From assembly GCA_031270565.1 (NCBI GenBank), contig JAISXJ010000010.1, positions 1 through 12,526 of the forward strand: 12,526 nt of DNA, in the 5' to 3' direction. The notes beneath the pieces were generated by a model, which worked only from the letters and a program-made list of their open reading frames with translations, searched no databases and was not told the DNA's origin. A program made the translations under genes and the position numbers. The first letter of the stretch is position 1, and every line of letters starts with the position of its first letter. Of the stretch, positions 6,839-12,526 are shown piece after piece. The DNA comes from Prevotellaceae bacterium. Lineage in GTDB: Bacteria > Bacteroidota > Bacteroidia > Bacteroidales > Paludibacteraceae.

Positions 6839-7827
6839 AGCTGTACGGGCGCTGAGTTCTGAGTTGCCTCAGAGGGTGAAACGGTTTGAACGGCAACACC
6901 GCTTTGCGGTGTGTTATCCGTTGTTTTTACAAAATCAACAGCTGCTGCCAGACAGCGTAAATGATCGTTGAGTTCCGGCTGCATCTTGGCAAATTTCACC
7001 AGATCGGATATTTTAAAAATCTGTTGCAGTTGCCGGCAGGCATCAGCCTGTTCATTTTTCAGGAAAGAAAGACTCTCCAGAATCTCCGTTGATGTGCGTT
7101 CAAAGGTCGGCATGGCGTAACGTCCTTCTATGTAGGTGCGCAACACATCGGTCAGAAGGGTGTAGTAAATTTTTACCCGTCCATTTTGCCAGGGTTTCTC
7201 TTCGCGCAAATTTTCCAATGCTTCCAAAGCAACTTCCGTCGGCGACCGGCGAATGACCGGTTTAACAACGGTTTCCGCCACTTTCGGCTTTTTCCACAGA
7301 CGTATCAACCACCATACCACAATGCTGATAATTGCCCCCGCCAGCGCCATAAGTCCGAGTAAGGAGAAGAAAAACTTCCAGTTAAATGGCGGACGCACAA
7401 CGGGTTTAATATCCGCGATGGCAAATTGAGTGGTATCGACGTGCACGGTAACAACTTTCAACGACAGGGAATTGCTAAAAACCGTATCGTTCGACAGGAC
7501 AAACGCATAAGGTGGAATGTAGTACAGCGCCGAGTCGAATGAAGTTAACGTGAGCGTCTGACGCACTTTTTGCCGGTTATCGTCCAACAGGACGGTATCC
7601 ATAACGGATTCCAGCGCCTCCAAGCCACTCTGTAGCTCTCTGTCGAAGGTTGGCATCGTTACAACAGCGTCTCTGGGCTGGATGACTTCAAATGAAAGTT
7701 TTGTTTGCTCTCCGATATAAATAATGATGGAATCTATTGAGGCTTGCACCGAAAAAGTCTGTGCAGACAATGACACGCCACCAACAAATATAAGAGCAAC
7801 AGTGAATAAGTTTTTCAAAATATTCAT
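6835..7827 (-). CDS. BatD-like exported protein with one membrane helix
   Basis: 330 residues. It has a signal peptide (about 1-22, ending SLSA-Q) and a beta-rich periplasmic part (about 24-145) opening with FSVQASIDSIIIYIGEQTKL, similar in style to BatD N-termini. One strong membrane helix lies at about 151-177 (ending VVWWLIRLW), followed by a helical cytoplasmic part (about 195-310). The block GRVKIYYTLLTDVLRTYIEGRY resembles the cytoplasmic tails of DUF4381/BatD-type proteins. The last 20 residues are low-complexity. Proteins of this kind commonly sit between DUF58 and BatA genes in Bacteroidetes; no Bat letter is assigned here. It probably bridges the envelope and the VWA/ATPase complex, which is inference. 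Confidence 0.8.
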   Translation of the reverse strand: MNILKNLFTVALIFVGGVSLSAQTFSVQASIDSIIIYIGEQTKLSFEVIQPRDAVVTMPTFDRELQSGLEALESVMDTVLLDDNRQKVRQTLTLTSFDSALYYIPPYAFVLSNDTVFSNSLSLKVVTVHVDTTQFAIADIKPVVRPPFNWKFFFSLLGLMALAGAIISIVVWWLIRLWKKPKVAETVVKPVIRRSPTEVALEALENLREEKPWQNGRVKIYYTLLTDVLRTYIEGRYAMPTFERTSTEILESLSFLKNEQADACRQLQQIFKISDLVKFAKMQPELNDHLRCLAAAVDFVKTTDNTPQSGVAVQTVSPSEATQNSAPVQL

Positions 7828-7860
7828 ACGAAATAAGATGTTTGGAAAAAAAACTTAACC

Positions 7861-8736
7861 TCAATACGCCCTGCGACGCCGGAAAAATACCAACAGTTGC
7901 CGCACATAATCCTCCTTTGTTTCAATACCGATAATATCCATTCTCGACGACAGCGCTATATGCTGCATTGTCAACACACTCTTGTTCCAGTAATTGATGT
8001 AGGACATCCTCACTCTGCGGTCGGAGCTGTTCACCCAAATACGTTGTCCTGTTTCGGGGTCTTTTAATTTCAACAGTCCAACCTTTGGCAGTTGCGTATC
8101 GCGTCTGTCATAAATATGTACCATTGTTACATCGTGTTTCCGATTGGCAATAATTGCCGCCTCCTCATAATTGACATCAGCAATGAAATCGGACAATAGA
8201 AAGGCGGTGCATCGCTTTTTCATGACGTTGGTAAAATAGCGCAACAGCAATCCAATATCGGTGTCTTTGCCTTGCGGTTCAAAATTAATCAATTCACGAA
8301 TAATGTAGAGAATGTGTTTGCGCCCTTTTTTAGGGGGAATAAATTTCTCTATACGGTCGGTAAAAAAGATAACGCCGATTTTGTCGTTGTTTTGAATGGC
8401 AGAAAATGCAAGGGTCGCTGCTATTTCTGTCATAATATCTTTTTTGAGTTTGTCGCTTGAGCCGAACATATTGCTTGCCGATACATCAATCATCAGCATA
8501 ACGGTCAACTCGCGTTCTTCCTCAAATATCTTGACATAGGGACGTTGGAGCTTTGCCGTAACATTCCAGTCGATGCTTCGCACGTCATCGCCAAACTGAT
8601 ATTCCCGCACTTCCGAGAATGTCATACCGCGCCCCTTAAAGGCGGAATGGTATTCCCCTGCAAAGATATTACGCGACAGTCCTCGAGTTTTTATCTCGAT
8701 CTGGCGTACTTTTTTCAGTAACTCTCCGGATTCCAT
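7861..8736 (-). CDS. DUF58 / VWA-like protein of the MoxR operon
   Basis: 291 residues without membrane segments. The DUF58 signature is clear at about 35-62 (GRGMTFSEVREYQFGDD, then RSIDWNVTAK). A VWA-like fold follows, with a partial MIDAS site D84-V-S86-A-S88 and an L-S-D-F strand end at 181-184. The middle TxG loop is not obvious, so metal binding may be weaker than in BatA/BatB. DUF58 proteins nearly always sit directly after a MoxR ATPase and are thought to be its partner or client. The gap to moxR is 30 nt and to the next gene 33 nt. Confidence 0.92.
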   Translation of the reverse strand: MESGELLKKVRQIEIKTRGLSRNIFAGEYHSAFKGRGMTFSEVREYQFGDDVRSIDWNVTAKLQRPYVKIFEEERELTVMLMIDVSASNMFGSSDKLKKDIMTEIAATLAFSAIQNNDKIGVIFFTDRIEKFIPPKKGRKHILYIIRELINFEPQGKDTDIGLLLRYFTNVMKKRCTAFLLSDFIADVNYEEAAIIANRKHDVTMVHIYDRRDTQLPKVGLLKLKDPETGQRIWVNSSDRRVRMSYINYWNKSVLTMQHIALSSRMDIIGIETKEDYVRQLLVFFRRRRAY

Positions 8737-8766
8737 GTGGATTAGTAGTTAGCTATTTTTTTCCGG

Positions 8767-9762
8767 TTAAGGCACTTCTACAGCATTAATAATGTCGTTA
8801 ATGATTTCCTCAGAAGTCATATTGTTTGCCTCAGCCTCGTAGCTCAATCCGATACGATGACGCAAAACGTCGTGAGCAATAGCGCGGACATCTTCGGGAA
8901 TTATATAGCCGCGCCGCTTGATGAACGCATAAGCTCGCGCCGCCAACGCCAAATTGATAGATGCGCGTGGCGTGGCGCCAAAAGAAATCATTGCTTTCAG
9001 ATTCTTCAAGCCATAATCACCGGGGAAGCGCGTAGCAAAGACAATATCTATAATGTATCGCTCAATTTTTTCATCCATATAGACTTGCTTGACCACCTGA
9101 CGTGCTGCGGTAATATCACCCGTTTTCATTGTGGCGCGTACAGGCGCCTGCTCTGCGGAGATATTTTGCCGTATAATCAATTTTTCCTCCTCTTTTTGAG
9201 GATAATCAACCACGATTTTGAGCATAAACCGATCGACTTGCGCTTCGGGAAGCGGATATGTACCCTCCTGCTCTATCGGATTTTGTGTTGCCAGCACCAA
9301 AAAAGGATTTGGCAGGGAAAACGTGTTGTCTCCAATGGTAACCTGACGTTCCTGCATTGCTTCAAGCAGTGCGCTCTGCACCTTTGCCGGCGCACGGTTG
9401 ATTTCATCCGCCAGCACAAAATTGGCGAACACAGGTCCTTTTTTGATTGAGAACTCCTCTTTTTTCTGACTGTAAATCAATGTGCCGACAACATCAGAAG
9501 GCAAGAGGTCGGGCGTAAACTGAATTCTGTTAAAATCGGCATCTATCAATTGCGCTAATGTTTTTATAGCCAATGTTTTTGCCAAGCCCGGAACGCCCTC
9601 AAGCAAAATATGCCCGTCGGAGAGCAACCCTACCAACAGCGAATCAATCAAATGTCTTTGACCGACAATGGTTTGATTCATACCAAGTACAAGCGTATCA
9701 ACAAATGAACTTTGACGCTCAATACGCTCGTTTAATTCACGAATATCAACTATTTGATCCAT
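8767..9762 (-). CDS. moxR: MoxR-family AAA+ ATPase
   Basis: 331 residues, the normal MoxR length. Walker A is G56-V-P-G-L-A-K62-T63 and Walker B is FVLAD119-E120-INRA. Sensor 1 is N161 in ATQNP, an arginine-finger candidate is R178 in EAQVDRF, and sensor 2 is R266 in GATPRAS. The GTYPLPEAQ block and the C-terminal lid helices are also typical. MoxR ATPases act as chaperones with VWA-domain partners, coupling ATP hydrolysis to maturation or activation of client proteins. This is the first gene of the bat operon, and the consensus -7 element at 9796-9803 lies 33 nt before its ATG. No Shine-Dalgarno sequence is seen, as is normal in Bacteroidetes. Confidence 0.95.
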   Translation of the reverse strand: MDQIVDIRELNERIERQSSFVDTLVLGMNQTIVGQRHLIDSLLVGLLSDGHILLEGVPGLAKTLAIKTLAQLIDADFNRIQFTPDLLPSDVVGTLIYSQKKEEFSIKKGPVFANFVLADEINRAPAKVQSALLEAMQERQVTIGDNTFSLPNPFLVLATQNPIEQEGTYPLPEAQVDRFMLKIVVDYPQKEEEKLIIRQNISAEQAPVRATMKTGDITAARQVVKQVYMDEKIERYIIDIVFATRFPGDYGLKNLKAMISFGATPRASINLALAARAYAFIKRRGYIIPEDVRAIAHDVLRHRIGLSYEAEANNMTSEEIINDIINAVEVP

Positions 9763-9795
9763 GCTTAATGAAGATTATATTTATTTTTGACGGTG

Positions 9796-9803
9796 CAAAG
9801 GTA
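9796..9803 (-). promoter_or_regulatory. Candidate promoter -7 element of the bat operon
   Basis: Read on the minus strand this is TACCTTTG, an exact match to the Bacteroidetes TAnnTTTG element. It lies 33 nt before the moxR ATG, so transcription would start about 20-30 nt upstream of the gene. No good TTTG (-33) box is found at the usual 19-20 nt; the nearest (minus strand, 9830-9833) is 26 nt away. The -33 half is therefore weak or replaced by an activator. Confidence 0.5.
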
Positions 9804-10171
9804 GATTTTTAACTTAAAAACCACCCTCACAAAACTGTTAAATAACTGCAATTTCTTTTTTTTTAACGATTAAGCCTGATTTTATAATTTATTTTTACGC
9901 TAAATCTGTGTCAAAAGTTAATATAATCGCGTTGAATGTAAAGTTTTTCAATAATGATTATCTGCATTTTGTAAAATTTCATAAAAAAACGCGGCGAAAT
10001 TTGCAATTACAGAAAATGTTTTTGATACAGCCCCATTTTTTTCTTATGTCAACGCATTAAAAATAACGCCGCATTCATTCTATCAACATTTTGTCCCTGT
10101 GGGACATTATTATTCATTATTTACTATTCCAAACTCAGGTTTAACCTGTTTTACCGGTCTTTGTTCCAAAA
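9804..10171. other. A+T-rich non-coding stretch between moxR and flavodoxin promoters
   Basis: No open frame of any quality is present and the sequence is very A+T-rich. The only clear structure is the hairpin at 10092-10106. A region upstream of a divergent promoter pair may hold regulator sites, but none is recognisable by eye. Confidence 0.6.
10092..10106. repeat. Small perfect hairpin TGTCCC-TGT-GGGACA
   Basis: Two perfect 6-bp arms surround a 3-nt loop in otherwise A+T-rich DNA. No T-tract follows on the plus strand, so it is not a good terminator. The very short loop resembles the ACA-loop hairpins at 482-551, so it may be another REP-like unit. It could also be an operator. Confidence 0.45.
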
Positions 10172-10191
10172 AATCCCCATAAATAGGGATT
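10172..10191. promoter_or_regulatory. Candidate operator palindrome overlapping the flavodoxin promoter
   Basis: Arms AATCCC (10172-10177) and GGGATT (10186-10191) are perfectly complementary, with a partly symmetric A+T centre (AT at 10179-10180 against AT at 10183-10184). The 20-bp site overlaps the predicted -33 box, a typical place for a repressor or competing activator. It could serve an iron-, redox- or anaerobiosis-sensing regulator given the gene downstream, but no specific regulator is recognisable. Confidence 0.4.
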
Positions 10192-10220
10192 GACAGCTAT
10201 AAATGTAACCTCTACCTTTG
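10189..10220 (+). promoter_or_regulatory. Promoter of the flavodoxin gene
   Basis: ATTG at 10189-10192 stands in for the TTTG -33 box, followed by 20 nt and an exact TAnnTTTG element, TACCTTTG, at 10213-10220. Transcription would begin near 10226-10230, leaving a leader of about 170 nt before the flavodoxin ATG. Confidence 0.55.
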
Positions 10221-10350
10221 TCGCCGAACTTTATTCAATTGACGTGAAAAATAAAGACGATATATGCCTGTTCAAAATAGCAATTTGGTGGATTGTCTGC
10301 ACTTTGGATGTCAGAATAAATGTTTTTGATAAAAAAATAGTTGAACAGAC

Positions 10351-10378
10351 GTCCTGTTAAAACAATAGCAGGACTTTT
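10351..10378 (+). promoter_or_regulatory. Leader hairpin before flavodoxin, possible attenuator
   Basis: Arms GTCCTG (10351-10356) and CAGGAC (10369-10374) surround a 12-nt loop and are followed at once by TTTT (10375-10378). This resembles a weak intrinsic terminator inside the leader, 23 nt before the ATG. No known riboswitch consensus, including the FMN class, is visible in the leader. The T-run is short, so it may only be an RNA-stability hairpin. Confidence 0.3.
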
Positions 10379-10400
10379 AATCCCACAAATTCGGTTTATT

Positions 10401-10907
10401 ATGAAAAAAATTGTCATTATCTACGGTTCAACAACCGGAAACACAGAGAGTGCGGCAAAAAATATTGCCGGCAAATTATCAACAGAGGAGGTGCGCTTGA
10501 TTGACGTAGCGAATCTGAAAGCGGGAGATCCGGACGCATTTCCCAATCTGATTTTAGGTACGTCAACATGGGGATTCGGCGACTTGCAGGATGACTGGGA
10601 AAGCGCTTTGAGTATCTTGGCCAAGAGTGATTTGACAGGCAAAAAGGTGGCATTATTTGGACTGGGAGATTCTGATGCATACGCTGATACTTTCGTCAAT
10701 GGTATGGGTATTCTCTACGAAACACTTGAAGACAAAGGGTGTGAGTTTATCGGCAAAGTGCCTGTGGATGGCTATACTTTTGATGCTTCGCAGGCGGTGC
10801 GGGACGGTTATTTTGTCGGTTTAGCCCTCAATGAGGATGGCGAAAGTAACCTGACAGACGCCAGAATAAAACAGTGGATAGCGCAAATTTTACCCGAATT
10901 CAAATAA
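10401..10907 (+). CDS. fldA: Long-chain flavodoxin
   Basis: 168 residues, the size of long-chain flavodoxins. The FMN phosphate loop G9-S-T-T-G-N-T15 follows the first strand KKIVIIYG. The first isoalloxazine loop carries W57 in GTSTWGFGDLQDDW, and the second carries Y94 in GLGDSDAYADTF. The C-terminal GYTFDASQAVRDGYFVGLALNED block with its inserted loop is the long-chain hallmark. It carries one or two electrons at low potential between ferredoxin-dependent oxidoreductases and often replaces ferredoxin when iron is scarce. The start is the ATG at 10401; an upstream in-frame start near 10341 would add residues before the first beta strand and run through the leader hairpin. It is a single gene with its own promoter; no linked partner enzyme is seen. 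Confidence 0.93.
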   Translation: MKKIVIIYGSTTGNTESAAKNIAGKLSTEEVRLIDVANLKAGDPDAFPNLILGTSTWGFGDLQDDWESALSILAKSDLTGKKVALFGLGDSDAYADTFVNGMGILYETLEDKGCEFIGKVPVDGYTFDASQAVRDGYFVGLALNEDGESNLTDARIKQWIAQILPEFK

Positions 10908-10964
10908 GGAAAAGAGAGAGAATTTTTTAATGCGCTTGACGTTCAAAAAATCGGTTCAATGAAT

Positions 10965-10992
10965 TTAGTCGTTTTGCGCGACTCGGCATAGT
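10965..10992. repeat. REP-like element, copy 2
   Basis: These 28 nt are identical to 2120-2147. The copy lies 58 nt after the flavodoxin stop, in the 210-nt gap between the convergent flavodoxin and fic genes. The AGTCG/CGACT stem is kept, but the CAAAC/GTTTG palindrome that follows copy 1 is missing, so the shared unit ends at 10992. The rest of the gap (10993-11117) is A+T-rich text with only a weak AGAGTTT/AAACTCT pair (11041-11047 and 11088-11094) followed by TTTT, a poor terminator candidate for flavodoxin. Confidence 0.75.
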
Positions 10993-11117
10993 TGGCAGTG
11001 AATAGTTATAACGAATAGTGAATAATATTTTTTTAGAGTTAGAGTTTAGATTTTAGTTGTTTCTCAATTCGTAAATCGTAAAACTGAAAACTCTTTTATA
11101 GCGCTTCAGAGAAAGAA

Positions 11118-11993
11118 TTAATTATTTTCCTCGTAATAATACGAGTAATCTATCCCTTTCATATACATTTCGCGGCTGTTAATTTCATTGGTCAGAGCAT
11201 TTTTTAGCAGGCTTTTTAGCTCCGTACTGTTTGTGGCGCTTTTTACCATTGCGCTCAGGTAATCGTTTTTGTTAATTTTACTCCAATCTACGCATTTTTT
11301 CAGGCGTTTTTTCAGTATCAAATCAAGCCAAATGCGCGTACTTCGCCCATTGCCTTCCATAAACGGGTGAGCAATATTCATTTCCACATATTTATCGACA
11401 ATTTCTTCAAATGTATTTTCGGGCATTTCTTCAATTTGCCTTAATGTGCCGCCCAGAAAGTGAGTTACTGCAAACTGAAAGCCACCTTTTGAAATGTTTT
11501 TTTGCCTTATCTGTCCGGCAAAATCGTAAAGCCCGCCAAAAATATAGGCGTGAATTTGCTGCAAACTTTTTGTTGTGCCAACATCCTCTGTTCCAATAAG
11601 ATTACTTTCAAAGAAAGAATATGCCTTTTTTTTGCTTTGTCCATCAATGCTGTTATCGCTATATGTAAACCAGTCAAGAAATTTCATTGCCCTGTTATTC
11701 GGAAAATGTTTGGCAAGAGCGATAACACCCTCGCTGTCAAGCGTGTCGGTTAAACGTCGTTTACCATCCGGGGCTGTTAATTTCAACTGGTTAGTGACAC
11801 TAACCAATTCGTTGTTTTCGTTTTTTAGTTTCGTTTTCAGATACTTCCAATAGTTGCGGACTTTTGTATAATCGTTTTCCTCGTTCAAAATGCCGACAAT
11901 ATCAACAACAGAAAACCACCATTTGTTGTTTTCTTCGTCCCAAACCGCACGAACTTCACGGTCGTTAAAAAACCGGATTGAAATTTTACTCAT
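11118..11993 (-). CDS. Fic-domain protein with N-terminal BRO/antirepressor-like domain
   Basis: 291 residues in two parts. Residues about 5-112 resemble the BRO-N domain of phage antirepressors (IRFFNDREVRAVWDEE...WWFSVVDIVGIL, then NYWKYLK, LKLTAPDGKRRLTDTLDSEG, and MKFLDWF). Residues about 118-291 are a Fic domain close to the class III type of Neisseria meningitidis Fic: GTTKSLQQIH, FGGLYDFAGQIRQKNISKGG (the flap), and the motif H209-P-F-M-E-G-N-G-R-S-T-R220 with catalytic H209. Fic enzymes usually transfer AMP from ATP to a hydroxyl of a target protein; gyrase and topoisomerase IV are targets of some. The C-terminal inhibitory helix is kept as S284-Y-Y-Y-E288, but the next residue is E instead of the usual G/N. 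Base use looks more A+T-rich than in the bat operon, which suggests transfer. No separate antitoxin gene is seen. Confidence 0.88.
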   Translation of the reverse strand: MSKISIRFFNDREVRAVWDEENNKWWFSVVDIVGILNEENDYTKVRNYWKYLKTKLKNENNELVSVTNQLKLTAPDGKRRLTDTLDSEGVIALAKHFPNNRAMKFLDWFTYSDNSIDGQSKKKAYSFFESNLIGTEDVGTTKSLQQIHAYIFGGLYDFAGQIRQKNISKGGFQFAVTHFLGGTLRQIEEMPENTFEEIVDKYVEMNIAHPFMEGNGRSTRIWLDLILKKRLKKCVDWSKINKNDYLSAMVKSATNSTELKSLLKNALTNEINSREMYMKGIDYSYYYEENN

Positions 11994-12016
11994 ATTGGTT
12001 TATTACTAAAACTTTA

Positions 12017-12048
12017 CAAAAATACTACTTTTTGATTGTTATACCAAA
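12017..12048 (-). promoter_or_regulatory. Promoter of the fic gene
   Basis: On the minus strand, TTTG (12045-12048), 20 nt, then TATTTTTG (12017-12024) match the Bacteroidetes TTTG/TAnnTTTG promoter. The -7 box lies 23 nt before the ATG, so the leader would be only about 10-18 nt. No Shine-Dalgarno sequence is visible. The fic gene therefore appears to be transcribed on its own. Confidence 0.6.
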
Positions 12049-12211
12049 GTTTATGGTGTTGCGCTTGATAGCTGATTTGTCTTTCCTAACGGGTTCAGCT
12101 ATTTCTTTTTCATAGTAACTACAAAGTAAAAACTTTTTTCTTACTTTAGTTGCATTTACTAATTGAACTTACGTTACTGTTTTCAGCGGTTAAATTTTCC
12201 TTTGTGCCAAT
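12049..12211. other. Non-coding gap upstream of fic with two inverted repeats
   Basis: No credible gene is present. An 8-bp perfect pair, ATAGCTGA (12068-12075) and TCAGCTAT (12095-12102), is followed by TTCTTTTT on the plus strand, a terminator-like form although no plus-strand gene leads into it. A second pair, AAAGTAA (12123-12129) and TTACTTT (12141-12147), follows. Both lie upstream of the fic promoter. Whether they belong to a small RNA, an operator or repeat debris cannot be told. Confidence 0.4.
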
Positions 12212-12245
12212 AAAAAAAAACCACGATTTCAATTAAAATCGTGGT
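12212..12245 (-). terminator. Intrinsic terminator of the truncated right-edge gene
   Basis: A perfect 10-bp stem, ACCACGATTT (12220-12229) with AAATCGTGGT (12236-12245), has a 6-nt loop. Read on the minus strand it is followed by an unbroken run of nine or more Ts (12212-12220). It lies about 120 nt after the stop codon of the gene at 12366-12526, which it should terminate. The orientation is clear because the plus-strand side has no T-tract. Confidence 0.8.
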
Positions 12246-12365
12246 GCAAAAGAATAACTAAAAAACCTTGCAAGGAGTTGTACAAGGGGTTGGAAATTTA
12301 GTATTGTTTGTCTTTATCTATTGATATTAAGGAGTTTAATTTAGTAAGCAGTTTATTTGGATAAA
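12246..12365 (-). other. 3' untranslated stretch of the right-edge gene
   Basis: This is about 120 nt between the stop codon at 12366-12368 and the terminator. It contains the palindrome CCTTGCAAGG near 12266-12275 and a related CAAGG word shortly after. Nothing else is recognisable. Confidence 0.4.
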
Positions 12366-12526
12366 CTAATTTATCCATTTTTTGGCGTTAGTATCATATA
12401 CCTTTGCTATTCCCCCCGAAGTTCCCTTGTCGTTTTCTGTGATTATTCCCACGTAAACGTATCCATCCGGGGTTACCCACATTCCGTAATTAAACGAGGC
12501 TGAAGTAGCAGTCCCCGATAAGGTTT
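12366..12526 (-). CDS. C-terminal end of a truncated, unidentified protein
   Basis: An open frame enters from the right edge (first complete codon 12522-12524) and ends with TAG at 12366-12368, giving 52 residues. The end reads ...NYGMWVTPDGYVYVG...TSGGIAKVYDTNAKKWIN. The alternating aromatic and small residues and the VxPDGxVYV and KVYDTNAKKW words suggest the last blade or strands of a beta-propeller or Kelch-like secreted protein. This is a fold impression, not an identification. A proper terminator lies downstream, supporting a real gene end. The start and most of the protein are outside the window. Confidence 0.65.
   Translation of the reverse strand, partial: TLSGTATSASFNYGMWVTPDGYVYVGIITENDKGTSGGIAKVYDTNAKKWIN

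Noticed and set aside
8857..9450. 197-codon plus-strand open frame opposite moxR
   Set aside because: It is fully antisense to the well-conserved MoxR ATPase and shows no recognisable domain.
10341..10400. Extended flavodoxin start
   Set aside because: The added residues precede the canonical first strand (KKIVIIYG) and run through the leader hairpin; the 168-residue reading matches family length.
10227..10400. FMN riboswitch in the flavodoxin leader
   Set aside because: None of the conserved FMN-riboswitch words or its multi-helix layout is visible.
10235..10417. Short minus-strand open frame in the flavodoxin leader
   Set aside because: It overlaps the flavodoxin start and leader hairpin, has odd composition, and has no promoter or family match.

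Overview
The window looks like a chromosomal segment of an anaerobic member of the Bacteroidetes, probably Bacteroidales. Three things point there: a complete Bat (Bacteroides aerotolerance) gene set, promoter-like sites of the Bacteroidetes type (TTTG, about 20 bp, TAnnTTTG), and the lack of Shine-Dalgarno sequences before well-supported start codons. The gene-free stretches are A+T-rich and full of small inverted repeats, also typical of this phylum.

Layout. Positions 1-691 hold no credible gene. They form an island of nested inverted and direct repeats that ends in a bidirectional terminator (622-648). From 9762 down to 692, all on the minus strand, lies one compact operon of nine genes: moxR-type AAA+ ATPase, DUF58 protein, a BatD-like exported membrane protein, BatA, BatB, BatC, BatD, BatE and a PAP2-family phosphatase. 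Gaps are short (13-81 nt) and two junctions are 4-nt ATGA overlaps. An exact TACCTTTG element sits just upstream of moxR. Positions 9763-10400 are non-coding and carry that promoter, a small hairpin, and the promoter, candidate operator and long leader of a plus-strand long-chain flavodoxin gene (10401-10907). A minus-strand gene for a Fic protein fused to an N-terminal BRO/antirepressor-like domain follows (11118-11993) with its own well-matched promoter. The right edge carries a minus-strand terminator and the last 52 codons of a truncated gene.

How the genes may work together. The MoxR ATPase, DUF58 and the two VWA proteins (BatA, BatB) are expected to form an ATPase/VWA chaperone-like assembly at the inner membrane. 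BatC, BatD, BatE and the BatD-like protein supply periplasmic TPR, beta-rich and SH3-like modules. The PAP2 enzyme is translationally coupled to BatE and may tie the system to envelope lipid metabolism; this is inference. Flavodoxin is a low-potential electron carrier. The Fic gene is an accessory gene.

I see no clear new multi-gene system. The less ordinary signals are: (1) a 28-bp element found exactly twice, once inside the bat operon between batD and batE and once downstream of the flavodoxin gene; (2) three closely spaced hairpins at 482-554, two sharing a TTACAAA tip and a GGTAG edge; (3) the BRO-Fic fusion with an altered class III inhibitory motif; (4) a palindrome overlapping the flavodoxin promoter.
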